Assembly (NCBI GenBank): GCA_900544135.1
Contig: UQTU01000008.1
Location: 37,151-101,150, forward strand
Direction of reading: 5' to 3'
Origin: an uncultured Collinsella sp.
Lineage (GTDB): Bacteria; Actinomycetota; Coriobacteriia; Coriobacteriales; Coriobacteriaceae
DNA: 64,000 nucleotides
Part shown: positions 33,068 to 42,700 of the stretch, in pieces
How the letters are laid out: every line of letters begins with the position of its first letter
Position numbering within the stretch: position 1 is the first letter of the stretch
The notes under the pieces: generated by a model
Database searches by the model: none
The model's input: the letters and a program-made list of their open reading frames with translations, nothing else
Told to the model about the DNA's origin: nothing
Translations under genes and position numbers: made by a program

Positions 33068-34357
33068 ATGCGTCGCAAGGCAGACGAGCTCCTTAGGGAA
33101 TGGCGAGACAGAGCCGATAGAAAACCTTTGCTGGTCAAAGGCGTGCGCCAGTGTGGCAAGACCTATTTGCTCAGAACGTACGCCCAGGGTCTTTTCGAAT
33201 CGGTTGTCTACGTTAATCTTGAGAACGACCGGTCGGCGCGAGCGGATTTTTCGGGCGGTCTTGACCCTCATTCGATTGTACGCGCGATCGAGGCTCGTAC
33301 GGGACAGCGTATCGTGCCTGGCAAAACCTTACTGTTCATTGATGAGATCCAGGCATGCGAGGAAGCGCTCACTTCCCTTAAATACTTTTGCGAAGATGCT
33401 CCCGAGTATTACGTTGCGGCTGCTGGGTCGCTTCTTGGGGTTGCCATTAACCATCAGTCGTATTCGTTCCCCGTTGGAAAGACCGACTTGATTGAGATGA
33501 CTCCACTCGATTTCGAGGAGTTTCTCTGGGCGATGGGGCACGATCAGCTGGTCGACGAGATACGCTCGTCATTCGAGTTAATGGGTCCTCTCGCGCCAAG
33601 CCTTCATGAAAAGGCGCTTGGGCTCTATCGACAGTATCTTGTTGTTGGCGGAATGCCCGAGGCGGTCCAAACGTATATCGATGATCAGTCAATCATTGAT
33701 GTGGCCGAAAAGCATCGGATTATTCTCGACGGATACTCCGCCGACACTAATAAATATGCTGATGAGCGCTTGAGCGCAAAGACGCGTGCGTGCTTCGATT
33801 CCATTCCACAGCAGCTTGCCAAAGAGAATCGTAAATTTCAATACAAGGTAGTGCGAGCGGGGGGCAATGCGTCTCTCTTTGGAGATGCTCTCGACTGGCT
33901 TGTATTGTCGGGTACGGTGGCGCGCTGCAGCCTAGTTGGGAAGATCGAAAGCCCTTTAGAGGCCTTCGTTAACCCTTCTGCTTTTAAAATCTATCAGGCG
34001 GATACAGGGCTGCTCGTCTCCAAGGCCGGTGCTCAACGCGCCGATATTCTTGCCGGCATCGGCGGCACATTCATGGGTGCACTTACCGAAAACTACGTCG
34101 CCCAACAGCTTTCAGCCATGGGCTATCCGCTGCATTATTGGGCGCGAGATAATCGTGCGGAAATCGACTTTGTAGTAGAGAAGCAGGGATGCTTGTCTGC
34201 GGTTGAAGTCAAGGCGGGAGAGAACACAAGATCTCGAAGCCTGTCCTCACTTAAAAAGACCCATCCGGGCGTGCGCCTTATCAGGCTATCGACTAAGCCC
34301 TTTGGAATGAATGATGGGCTTATGTCTGTTCCACTTTATGCGGCATTTTGTCTATAG
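33068..34357 (+). CDS. AAA_14/DUF4143 family ATPase
   Basis: 429 residues from the ATG at 33068 (a TTG two codons earlier is possible). Walker A is PLLVKGVRQCGKTYLLRTYA, Walker B TLLFIDEIQACEEAL, followed by the arginine-rich Y-Y-V-A-A-A-G-S-L-L sensor. The C-terminal DUF4143 part holds a nuclease-like fold: LTENYVAQQL, HYWARDNRAEIDFVVE and CLSAVEVKAGENTRSRSL (D-x-n-E-x-K). These are common in gut bacteria; the role is unresolved, possibly nucleic acid processing or a toxin-like system. It is AT-richer than neighbours and stands alone. Confidence 0.9.
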   Translation: MRRKADELLREWRDRADRKPLLVKGVRQCGKTYLLRTYAQGLFESVVYVNLENDRSARADFSGGLDPHSIVRAIEARTGQRIVPGKTLLFIDEIQACEEALTSLKYFCEDAPEYYVAAAGSLLGVAINHQSYSFPVGKTDLIEMTPLDFEEFLWAMGHDQLVDEIRSSFELMGPLAPSLHEKALGLYRQYLVVGGMPEAVQTYIDDQSIIDVAEKHRIILDGYSADTNKYADERLSAKTRACFDSIPQQLAKENRKFQYKVVRAGGNASLFGDALDWLVLSGTVARCSLVGKIESPLEAFVNPSAFKIYQADTGLLVSKAGAQRADILAGIGGTFMGALTENYVAQQLSAMGYPLHYWARDNRAEIDFVVEKQGCLSAVEVKAGENTRSRSLSSLKKTHPGVRLIRLSTKPFGMNDGLMSVPLYAAFCL

Positions 34358-34379
34358 GGATGATACTGCTGTAATGCAT

Positions 34380-34417
34380 GGGGCCCAGGGCACAGCGTTT
34401 ACTGCGTTCCGGGCCCC
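34380..34417. terminator. Hairpin between convergent genes
   Basis: GGGGCCC (34380-34386) and GGGCCCC (34411-34417) with partly paired interior. A second small stem AAACC/GGTTT follows (34429-34443). They lie between the ends of the ATPase and topoisomerase genes. No long T run, so termination is plausible but not certain. Confidence 0.4.
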
Positions 34418-34456
34418 GCTGCTTTGTAAAACCATGACGGTTTAGTCACCGTTGTT

Positions 34457-36697
34457 TTAGTCAAACAAACTCGGCATGTCGTTTTCCTTCATGAGGGCAC
34501 CGGCAGAGGGCAGGCTCTGCGCGGTGAACTTCTCGGCCGAGACGCCGGCGCCAAGGATTTCCTCGGTCGTGCCGACGGTGGTGACCGAGCGGCCCTTCTT
34601 GGCCGTAAAGGCCTGGACGCCCTGCGTGTTGGTGGTCGTCTTGGTCTTGAGCAGCGACGTGTTGAAGTTCATCAGACGGTAGTCGCTCGAGACCAGCGCG
34701 AGGTCACGGTCCTCCTTGAGCACCTGCGCATACAGCAGTTTACTGCCGCCGTAGATGGCGTTCTTAAGGCGCTTGCGGTTGGTCTTGGTGACGTATCCAG
34801 AAAGCGCGACGCGGACTACGCGGCCGTTCTCAAAGACGAACAGCACGTCGGCCTTATAGTCCTCGGGGTCGATGATCCAAATCACGCTCTCGTCGGGTTC
34901 CATTTCAAGATCGGTCGGCAGGTACGAGCCCAGCTGGGCCGACTTGGTGTCCTCAAACGCCGCAACCTTGCACTTGTACACCTGGCTCTTGTTGGTAAAC
35001 ACGAGCAGCTCGTGCGTATTGGAGGACGGGAACTCGATAAAGGGTTTGTCGCCGTCCTTGTACTTGAGCGTGGTCGCCTTCTTGAGCACGCGGTCCGTCA
35101 TCTTCTTAAGGTAGCCATCGCGCGAGAGCATGATGGTGACCGGGTACTCCTCGACCTCGGGCTCCAGGCTTACCTCGATAACCTCATGGGGCTCAATCCT
35201 ACCCGTGCGGCGCGGCATCACATACTTCTTGTTGACCGCGGCCAGCTCGTCGCTGATGACCTTCTTGATGTTGTCTTCGCTCGAGAGGATCTCCTCGAGC
35301 TCGGCAATCTCACCTTCGAGCTTGGCGATGTCCTTGGTGCGGTTGAGGATGTACTCCTCATTGATGTTGCGGAGCTTAAGCTCGGCAACAAACTCGGCCT
35401 GGGTCTCGTCGATGTCGAAACCCTTCATAAGGTTTGGCACGACCTCGGCCTCGAGCTTAGTGCCGCGGATGATGGCGATGGCCTTGTCGATGTCGAGCAA
35501 GATCGCCTCGAGGCCGTGCAGCAGGTGCAGACGCTCGGACTTTTTGCCCAGGTCAAAGTTAATGCGGCGACGCGTGGACTGAATGCGCCACGTGACCCAC
35601 TCGTGCAGAATCTGGCGCACGCCCATAACACGGGGATAGCCGTCGACGAGCACGTTGAAGTTGCACGAGAACGAATCCTGCAGCGTGGTCGAGCGATAGA
35701 GCTTGGCCATGAGCTTGTCGGGGTCGACACCGCGCTTAAGGTCGATGGCGATGCGCAGGCCCGAAAGGTCGGTCTCGTCGCGGATGTCGGCGATCTCCTT
35801 GACCTTGCCCTCCTTGGAGAGCTTGACGATGCGCTCGATGATAACATCGGTCTTGGTGGTGTAGGGGATCTCGTAGACCTCGATGATGCGCTCTTCGGGA
35901 ATCCAGCGCCAGCGGGAGCGAATTTGGAAGCTGCCAAGGCCGGTCTCGACGATCTTTTCCATCTCCTCGCGGCGGTAGATAATCTCGCCGCCGGTCGAGA
36001 AGTCGGGCATGGGCATGTACTCGAGCAGGTCGCAGTCGGGGTCCTTCAGGTAGTGCATCGTGGCGGTGCAGACCTCGTTGAGGTTGAAACCGCAGATGTC
36101 GGACGCCATGGCGACGCCGATGCCCTTATTGGCCGAGACAAGGATGTTGGGGAACGTGGTGGGCAGCAGGCGCGGCTCCTTCATGGCGCCGTCGTAGCTG
36201 TCGACGAAGTCGACCGGGTCCTTGTCGATGTCTTTGAAGATCTCGGCGCTGATGGGGGAGAGCTTGGCCTCGGTGTAACGCGAGGCTGCGTAGCTCAGGT
36301 CGCCCGAATAGTACTTGCCAAAGTTGCCCTTCGACTCCACGAAGGGGGCAAGCAGCGCTTCGTTGCCGGTGGCCAAGCGCACCATCGTCTCGTAGATCGC
36401 GGCGTCGCCGTGCGGGTTGAGCTTCATGGTCTGGCCCACGATGTTGGCGCTCTTCTGGCGCTCACCCTTGAGCAAGCCCATCTTGTACATGGTGTAGAGC
36501 AGCTTACGGTGCGAGGGCTTAAACCCGTCGATCTCGGGGAATGCACGCGAGACGTTGACACTCATAGCGTAGGGCATGTAGTTGACCTCGAGCGTCTGCG
36601 TAATCGGCTGGTCGGTGACCTCGGAGTGCAGGCCGATGACGTTCTCGGCGTTGACCTGCTTTTTCTTTGGCTGGTTCTTCGTCTTCTTCTTTGCCAC
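34457..36697 (-). CDS. Type IIA DNA topoisomerase subunit A (ParC/GyrA-like)
   Basis: 746 residues from a GTG at 36697 (AAGAGG upstream). The winged-helix region FKPSHRKLLYTMYKMGL, GDAAIYETMVRLA and the catalytic tyrosine in SYAASRYTEAKLSP are conserved; MKEPRLLPTTFPNILVSANKGIGVAMAS completes the breakage-reunion domain. The C-terminal pinwheel is short and no GyrA box is seen, so it fits topoisomerase IV better than gyrase. It directly follows its B subunit, 45 bases away, and together they would decatenate or relax DNA. Confidence 0.9.
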   Translation of the reverse strand: MAKKKTKNQPKKKQVNAENVIGLHSEVTDQPITQTLEVNYMPYAMSVNVSRAFPEIDGFKPSHRKLLYTMYKMGLLKGERQKSANIVGQTMKLNPHGDAAIYETMVRLATGNEALLAPFVESKGNFGKYYSGDLSYAASRYTEAKLSPISAEIFKDIDKDPVDFVDSYDGAMKEPRLLPTTFPNILVSANKGIGVAMASDICGFNLNEVCTATMHYLKDPDCDLLEYMPMPDFSTGGEIIYRREEMEKIVETGLGSFQIRSRWRWIPEERIIEVYEIPYTTKTDVIIERIVKLSKEGKVKEIADIRDETDLSGLRIAIDLKRGVDPDKLMAKLYRSTTLQDSFSCNFNVLVDGYPRVMGVRQILHEWVTWRIQSTRRRINFDLGKKSERLHLLHGLEAILLDIDKAIAIIRGTKLEAEVVPNLMKGFDIDETQAEFVAELKLRNINEEYILNRTKDIAKLEGEIAELEEILSSEDNIKKVISDELAAVNKKYVMPRRTGRIEPHEVIEVSLEPEVEEYPVTIMLSRDGYLKKMTDRVLKKATTLKYKDGDKPFIEFPSSNTHELLVFTNKSQVYKCKVAAFEDTKSAQLGSYLPTDLEMEPDESVIWIIDPEDYKADVLFVFENGRVVRVALSGYVTKTNRKRLKNAIYGGSKLLYAQVLKEDRDLALVSSDYRLMNFNTSLLKTKTTTNTQGVQAFTAKKGRSVTTVGTTEEILGAGVSAEKFTAQSLPSAGALMKENDMPSLFD

Positions 36698-36742
36698 GAT
36701 TTCCTCTTGAACTATTTGTGGGCCGTCGTTATCGATTTGCTG

Positions 36743-38740
36743 CTATTGCAGGTCCAGCTGGTCCAGGTATTCCTTGCCGTGCTCGGAGATATGGCGCTTG
36801 CGGCCCGCCTCGTCGTTGCCCAGCAACAGGTTGAACATGGTTTCCATCTTGGTGACGTCCTCGGGCTCCACCTTGATCAGACGGCGCGTCTCGGGGTTCA
36901 TGGTGGTGAGCCACATCATGTCCGGATCGTTCTCACCAAGACCCTTGGAGCGGTTGATGGAGCACTTCTGGTCGCCGATCTCCTTGAGGATGCCGTTCTT
37001 CTCGAGCTCGGTGTAGGCAAAGTAGGTCTTCTCTTTGCAGTTGATCTCGTAGAGCGGCGACTCGGCGATATACACGTAGCCCTCGTCGATAAGTGTGGGC
37101 ACCAGGCGGTAGAGCATGGTGAGCACGAGCGTGCGGATGTGGTAGCCGTCGACGTCGGCGTCCGTACAGATGATGACCTTGTTCCAGTTGAGGTTGTCCA
37201 GGTCAAAGGCACCGAGGTTCTTGATGCGCTTGTCCTTAATCTCCACGCCGCAGCCCAGCACGCGCATAAGGTCCATGATGATGTCGGACTTAAAGATGCG
37301 CGGATAGTCCTCCTTCAGGCAATTGAGGATCTTGCCGCGGACGGGCATAACACCCTGGAACTCGGCATCGCGCGAGGTGCGAATGGCGCCTGCTGCCGAG
37401 TCGCCCTCTACGATGTAGATCTCACGACGGTTCTTGTCCTTGGAGCGGCAATCGATGAACTTTTGCACGCGGTTGGCCATGTCGGTCTTTTGCTGCAGGT
37501 TGGTCTTGATGCTCTGACGCGTCTTCTCGGCGTTCTCGCGCGAGCGCTTGTTGATGAGCACCTGCTCCATGATCTTGTTGGCGGCGTCTTTGTTCTCGAT
37601 CAGATAGGTCGAGAGGCGCTCCTTAAAGAATGCTGTCATCGCCTGCTGGATAAAGCGGTTGTTGATGGCCTTCTTGGTCTGGTTTTCGTAGGACGTCTGG
37701 GTGGAGAAGCAGTTGGTCACCAGTACCAGGCAGTCCTGGACGTCTTGCCACTTAATGCCGCTCTCGTTTTTGTTGTACTTGCCCTGTTGCTTGATGTAGG
37801 CATCGATGGCGCTGGTCAGAGCGCTACGGGCCGCCTTCTCGGGCGAGCCACCGTTCTCTAGCCACGATGAGTTGTGGTAATACTCCTGCATCATGAAGGT
37901 GCGCGAGAAGCACATGCACGCGGTGATCTTTACGTTGTAGTCGGGCAGGTCCTCGCGGTCGCGACCGCGGCGGTCGGCCTCGATAAAGAAGGGCTCAGTA
38001 AGGTAGTCGGTACCGACCTTCTCGAGCACATAGTCCTCGATGCCCTTGGGATAGCAGAAGTCCTCTTCGGAAAACTCGCCATCGTCGCCCTCGATACGCA
38101 GACGGAAGGTCACGTTGGCGTTGACCACGGCCTGGCGGCGCATGGTCTCGCGATACCAATCGTGGGGAATGCTGATGGAGGTAAAGACCTCAAGATCGGG
38201 GCGCCACTTGATGGTGGTGCCGGTGCGGTCCTCGTCGCTGGGCTCGATCTCGAGCGCCTTCTTTTTGGTGCCGACGACCTTGCCTTTCTTAAAGTGCAGA
38301 GAGTACTTGTTACCGTCGCGCCAAACGGTGACGTCCATGTACTCGGAAGCGTACTGGGTCGCGCACGAGCCCAGGCCGTTGGTGCCGAGCGAGAAGTCGT
38401 AGTCGCCGCCCTGGTTGTTGTTGTACTTGCCGCCGGCGTAGAGCTCGCAAAAGACGAGCTCCCAGTTAAAACGCTTCTCGGAAGGGTTCCAGTCGAGTGG
38501 GCAGCCGCGGCCGTTGTCCTCTACCTGAATGGAGCCATCGCGAAAGGCGGTAAGGATGATGAGCTTGCCGTAGCCCTGGCGCGCCTCGTCAACGGCGTTG
38601 GACAGGATCTCGAAGGCGGCATGCGCGCAGCCGTCGAGCCCGTCCGAGCCAAAGATGACGGCGGGGCGCAGGCGTACGCGCTCCTCGTCCTTGAGCTGAC
38701 GAATACTGTCGTTACCATAGTTTGCGGTGTTTTTTGCCAT
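36743..38740 (-). CDS. Type IIA DNA topoisomerase subunit B (ParE/GyrB-like)
   Basis: 665 residues. GHKL ATPase: E in FEILSNAVDEA, VEDNGRGCPLD, and the G-x-x-G-x-G lid GTNGLGSCATQ. Toprim domain: IYIVEGDSAAG, ICTDADVDGYHIRTL. The C-terminus RHISEHGKEYLDQLDL is family-typical. ATG at 38740 with a GAGAGAGCGAG purine stretch upstream. It is the first gene of an operon with the A subunit. Confidence 0.9.
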   Translation of the reverse strand: MAKNTANYGNDSIRQLKDEERVRLRPAVIFGSDGLDGCAHAAFEILSNAVDEARQGYGKLIILTAFRDGSIQVEDNGRGCPLDWNPSEKRFNWELVFCELYAGGKYNNNQGGDYDFSLGTNGLGSCATQYASEYMDVTVWRDGNKYSLHFKKGKVVGTKKKALEIEPSDEDRTGTTIKWRPDLEVFTSISIPHDWYRETMRRQAVVNANVTFRLRIEGDDGEFSEEDFCYPKGIEDYVLEKVGTDYLTEPFFIEADRRGRDREDLPDYNVKITACMCFSRTFMMQEYYHNSSWLENGGSPEKAARSALTSAIDAYIKQQGKYNKNESGIKWQDVQDCLVLVTNCFSTQTSYENQTKKAINNRFIQQAMTAFFKERLSTYLIENKDAANKIMEQVLINKRSRENAEKTRQSIKTNLQQKTDMANRVQKFIDCRSKDKNRREIYIVEGDSAAGAIRTSRDAEFQGVMPVRGKILNCLKEDYPRIFKSDIIMDLMRVLGCGVEIKDKRIKNLGAFDLDNLNWNKVIICTDADVDGYHIRTLVLTMLYRLVPTLIDEGYVYIAESPLYEINCKEKTYFAYTELEKNGILKEIGDQKCSINRSKGLGENDPDMMWLTTMNPETRRLIKVEPEDVTKMETMFNLLLGNDEAGRKRHISEHGKEYLDQLDLQ

Positions 38741-38974
38741 ACTCGCTCTCTCGGTGCTCCTTTGCTGCGTTTAAGTCATATAGATAGTCAAGGTAGCATA
38801 GCCCAGCCCACAGACGATTCCACCCAACACGAAATCCATCGAACAATAGTTCGGAGTCGGGCACCTTTGGCTTCTGCGGTCATTCCCTGCGCGGTGTGGT
38901 GCTCGTGTTAAAACCGTGGCTTATCGGCTGGTAGAATTGCCGCATCAAGACTGCATGTTGTTTGAGGGGGCGCA

Positions 38975-39535
38975 ATGACCGAGAAAGAGAAGATGGAGCG
39001 CGGTGAGTGGCATGATGCCAACTTTGACGAGGAGCTCCTGGCGCAACGCGCGAAGGCGGAGGCGCTCTGCTATGACTTTAATATGGCAAAACCTGGAAGC
39101 GACGCACAGCTCGATGCTTTGAAGTCCTTGCTCGATACCGATCTTCCCGGGGGGCTGACGGTCCTTTCGCCTGCCTACTTTGACTACGGGAGCAAGACGA
39201 CCTTTGGTGAGGGCTGTTTTGTAAACCATGGCTGCTACTTTATGGACGGCGGCTCTATCACCTTTGGTGGCAACGTGTTTATCGGGCCGTTTTGCGGCTT
39301 CTACACCGCTTCGCACCCCCTAAAGGCAAAGGACCGCAACTTGGGTCTCGAGAAGGCTCTGCCCATCGTTGTCGGCGATAACTGCTGGTTTGGCGCGAAC
39401 GTGTCAGTGCTGCAGGGAGTTACCATCGGCAGCGGTTGCGTAATTGCCGCGGGCAGCGTCGTGACGGAAGACCTTCCGGACAACGTGGTGGCGGCAGGCG
39501 TCCCCGCAGTCGTCAAGAAGACCATCGAACAATAA
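38975..39535 (+). CDS. Sugar O-acetyltransferase (maltose/galactoside type)
   Basis: 186 residues, left-handed beta-helix of hexapeptide repeats. The N-terminal Mac domain is MERGEWHDANFDEELLAQRAK. The catalytic histidine lies in GFYTASHPLKAKDRN. VVGDNCWFGANVSVLQGVTI and IAAGSVVTEDLPDNVVAAGVPA form the C-terminal coils. It acetylates sugars with acetyl-CoA, often as detoxification of non-metabolised sugars. The ATG at 38975 follows GAGGGGGCG. Confidence 0.93.
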   Translation: MTEKEKMERGEWHDANFDEELLAQRAKAEALCYDFNMAKPGSDAQLDALKSLLDTDLPGGLTVLSPAYFDYGSKTTFGEGCFVNHGCYFMDGGSITFGGNVFIGPFCGFYTASHPLKAKDRNLGLEKALPIVVGDNCWFGANVSVLQGVTIGSGCVIAAGSVVTEDLPDNVVAAGVPAVVKKTIEQ

Positions 39536-39627
39536 CGAAGCCCTTAAACGATAGTGCTCCACTGTCCTCGGTGGAATGCGGGGCGAGGAAGCCGAGCTCG
39601 ACTCCTCAGACGACATCTAATGCGTAA

Positions 39628-39664
39628 TGGGCCGGCTCTGGGTATCCAGAACCAGCCCATTTTG
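39628..39664 (+). terminator. Terminator after sugar acetyltransferase
   Basis: TGGGCCGGCTCTGG, loop GTAT, CCAGAACCAGCCCA followed by TTTT. The stem has two mismatches. It lies between the convergent acetyltransferase and surface-protein genes and may serve both. Confidence 0.65.
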
Positions 39665-39710
39665 ATGTTCGATGAGCCGAGCCGGCGTCTCTCACAAAAG
39701 TAACTAGGGG

Positions 39711-42700
39711 CTAGCGAGGCCTATCCGAATTGACCTCATTGGCGGTGTCGGTTTCGAGCGCCGTGCGGCGGGCGCTGTAGGCGACGAGGCCGGCGCCGGC
39801 TGCGGCGAGTGCTGCAGCGGCTGCCGTAAGGGGAGCGTTGACATCGCCCGTGCCCGCAAGCGCGCCCGCTTTTCCGGAGCGCTTGTTATTGCCGTGGTCC
39901 TTGCCACTGCCGGAGCTGCTTCCGCCGGAGCCGCCGCCCTCGTCGGTACCGCCGCCACTCGAGCCGCTATCGCTGTCCGCCGTCATCGGGGCGTCGTGAA
40001 GTCCTGTCGTATCCGCGCTGTCGCATACGCCGACCTGAACTTCTGAGCGTTCGCATGCCGCGTCGGGCACATGAAGCTCGTGCAGTACGGCACCAAGCGC
40101 CGAGTTTGTGCCCGGTCGAATTTCCTCGAGCGTCACGGGATCGAGCGCCACCAGATTACGCGCCTTCGCATACAGCGTTACGCGTTTGCCCACTTCGTCG
40201 CTCCAGCTCTCGGGGATGGCGAAGCTCATGCGGAACTGTGCCGTGCAACCCGGTGCCAGCACGGCGTTGCCGTTGTCGGCTACCAGCGGGTGCGTTGCAA
40301 AAGGTGTGCCCAGCGTCTCGAGCGCGTACTTCACGCGTGCCATGTCGTTGGCCGAAGCGTCCTCGGCAAGCTCTGGATCGTAGATCGAAGCCATGCGTGC
40401 GTTCGCTCCGAATCCGATGGATGCGCTGGAGAACGGCTGGCTGGAGCCCTCTCGGTACAGATCGATCGTGCCGGCGGTCAGCAAGGTGTTGCCGTCGTTT
40501 CGCACCGTGACCATGAAGGATTCGCCTGCTGCTCCGGGCACCACCGCGCCCGAGGTAGCGACCGCGCCCGTCGGAGTGGCACACGCCACCAAGGGCACTT
40601 CGATGCCGTGCAGCTCTGCCTCGCTCTTCTCCGCGCTCACAATGTGCGTGGCGAGCGCGGAGAGCATGCCTCCCGACGTCAAAAATGTCGTTATCTGATC
40701 GATGGGATGGTCCAGCTCGCACATCACGAACGGCTCCGTGAACAGATCGCCTGCCAAGGTGCTGGCGAAGATGCGGAAGTGCTTGCCCATCACTGCTACC
40801 GGGTTGCCTTCTTCGTCGTAGGTCTGTCCCACCTTGCCATCGGTGTTCTCTACATAGAGCACGCACCTGCCGTTGTTGCTTACGCTAAACGATGCCGGGC
40901 CACAGCCTGCGGCACCCACGGGCTCCGACGCAAATGCCGCCGCGCCTCGCGTCCAAGTAATATGCTGCAGCTGCTCGTTGACGGTGGCCAAAAAGCCCGT
41001 GTGCTGCGGCCACGGCACCGCACGGGGTACCGTGGCGTCTGGTGACATAACGCCCCAGCCCGCAATGGACTGGCCGATCACGGCGTACGATGCGCAGCCG
41101 CAACCGTCTGCGGTCTCGTACGCAACGGGCACCACCATTTTGCCGTTGATATCCTCGGGCTCGCCCAGTTCGATACTCGACGGTGCTTGCGGAAAGCGGA
41201 GAACTTGGCGGAACGTCAGGCTGTCGCCCGAAACGTCCGACCACAGGGTAAAGCACTCCAGCGCAACCTCAGCCTCGCTGCCGAGTGCCTTTTCTGCGGT
41301 GGTTCCGCGGCGGTGGAGGTAGGCACCCGACAAGCGCCCGTCGACGAGCGTCTTGCCCACCGTGATACGCGGGCACTGCAGGCAATGGTGGCCATCCTCC
41401 TGAAGGCGGCCGCGCGAGATGCTGCGCCACGACGTGTGCGATACCACGCGAACTCCGTCGTTGCTGATGCGCAGGCGCACAACGGACAGCATGCCGGATG
41501 TGCTCGCCGTATCGAAATGGGTGTTGTCACCGGCGGGGCGCTCGCCCGAGACCAGCAGCACGTAGGCGTCTTGGTTTCCCCTCCCGTCTGTATATTCCAC
41601 CACGTCGAAGTCGTAATCGAATATGCCGCTGCGCTCCACGTCGCCCTCGCCAAACCCAAGGGGGAAGTCCACGGGCATGGGGGCAGACCACGTGCCGTTT
41701 GCCTTTGTGTGCACCACCAGGCGCGAGCGGCCATTGTCGCCGTAGCGCACCGAGGCGATACGGAACAGGCATTCTACGCCGGCGATCATTGCCAGCTTCA
41801 TGTGAGCTTCGCTGAGCACGCCGGTAAACAGCACGTTGTCGCTCGAGGGCTTGATGCCGCCACGCTCGTCCTTCGATACACCAGCAGAATTGGCGTTGGG
41901 GTCCGCAACGGCGTCCTTCGCCTGCCCGATATAGGTGTACTCATACATCGGCGCGGCGTTTTCGTCGTTCTCTATCAGTGCATGGACGAAATGCTCGATC
42001 TGTCCCGTGTCGTCGCTTTCTGCATTCGCCTCGAGCTCAATGCGCGTGACCGACCGGTCCCAATCGCGCACGACGGGCGCGACGTTTACGACAGCGGCCT
42101 TAACCTCGGCGCGTGCGAGCAGCTCGGCGTTGGTGACGATGGTGGCCGATGCGATAAATTGCGGCACGCCGCCCGCCTCGATGTTGCCGGGCGTGCCGAA
42201 GCGGGCATCCAACGTGTAAGGCGTATCTCCACCCAATGCGAGCTCAGAGCGCTGGAGCACATACTGGTTGCCATTGTTCACCGACATATTCCACGAATCG
42301 AGGAGTGTGGGCCACGACCCCGACCAAGCCTTGGTGGTCCACTTGAACATTACGAACTGGAGTATCACATCGACATCGACGTCTGCACCTACGCGCAGTC
42401 GCGGAAGCTGGTGTCCATCTGCCTTCTCGTACCCAATGAACAGCGTGAGGGATGCGGCGCCGCGCACGGCAGACGAAGCGACGCCTGCAACGCCGGCGCC
42501 AAAGGTGACGGCAAGCCCGATCTGGATGGTGAACGAGCCCGAGGTGTTTGAATAGTCGAGCGAAATGTTCTTGAAAAACGCCGCGCCGCTGCCGTGCGTG
42601 TGGGCACCCACGGCGAGCGCCAGCTTCGCTAGCACCCAGGGGTTGACGTTTAGGAAAAACGGCACCGGTCCTAGGGTAAACTGCTCGGTCCAATTGAGGT

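Noticed and set aside
35012..37861. 949-codon open frame on the plus strand
   Set aside because: It runs antisense through both topoisomerase genes, which have full family motifs. Its composition (V/D/L/H/E repeats) is that of a GC-rich shadow frame, and it has no family signature.
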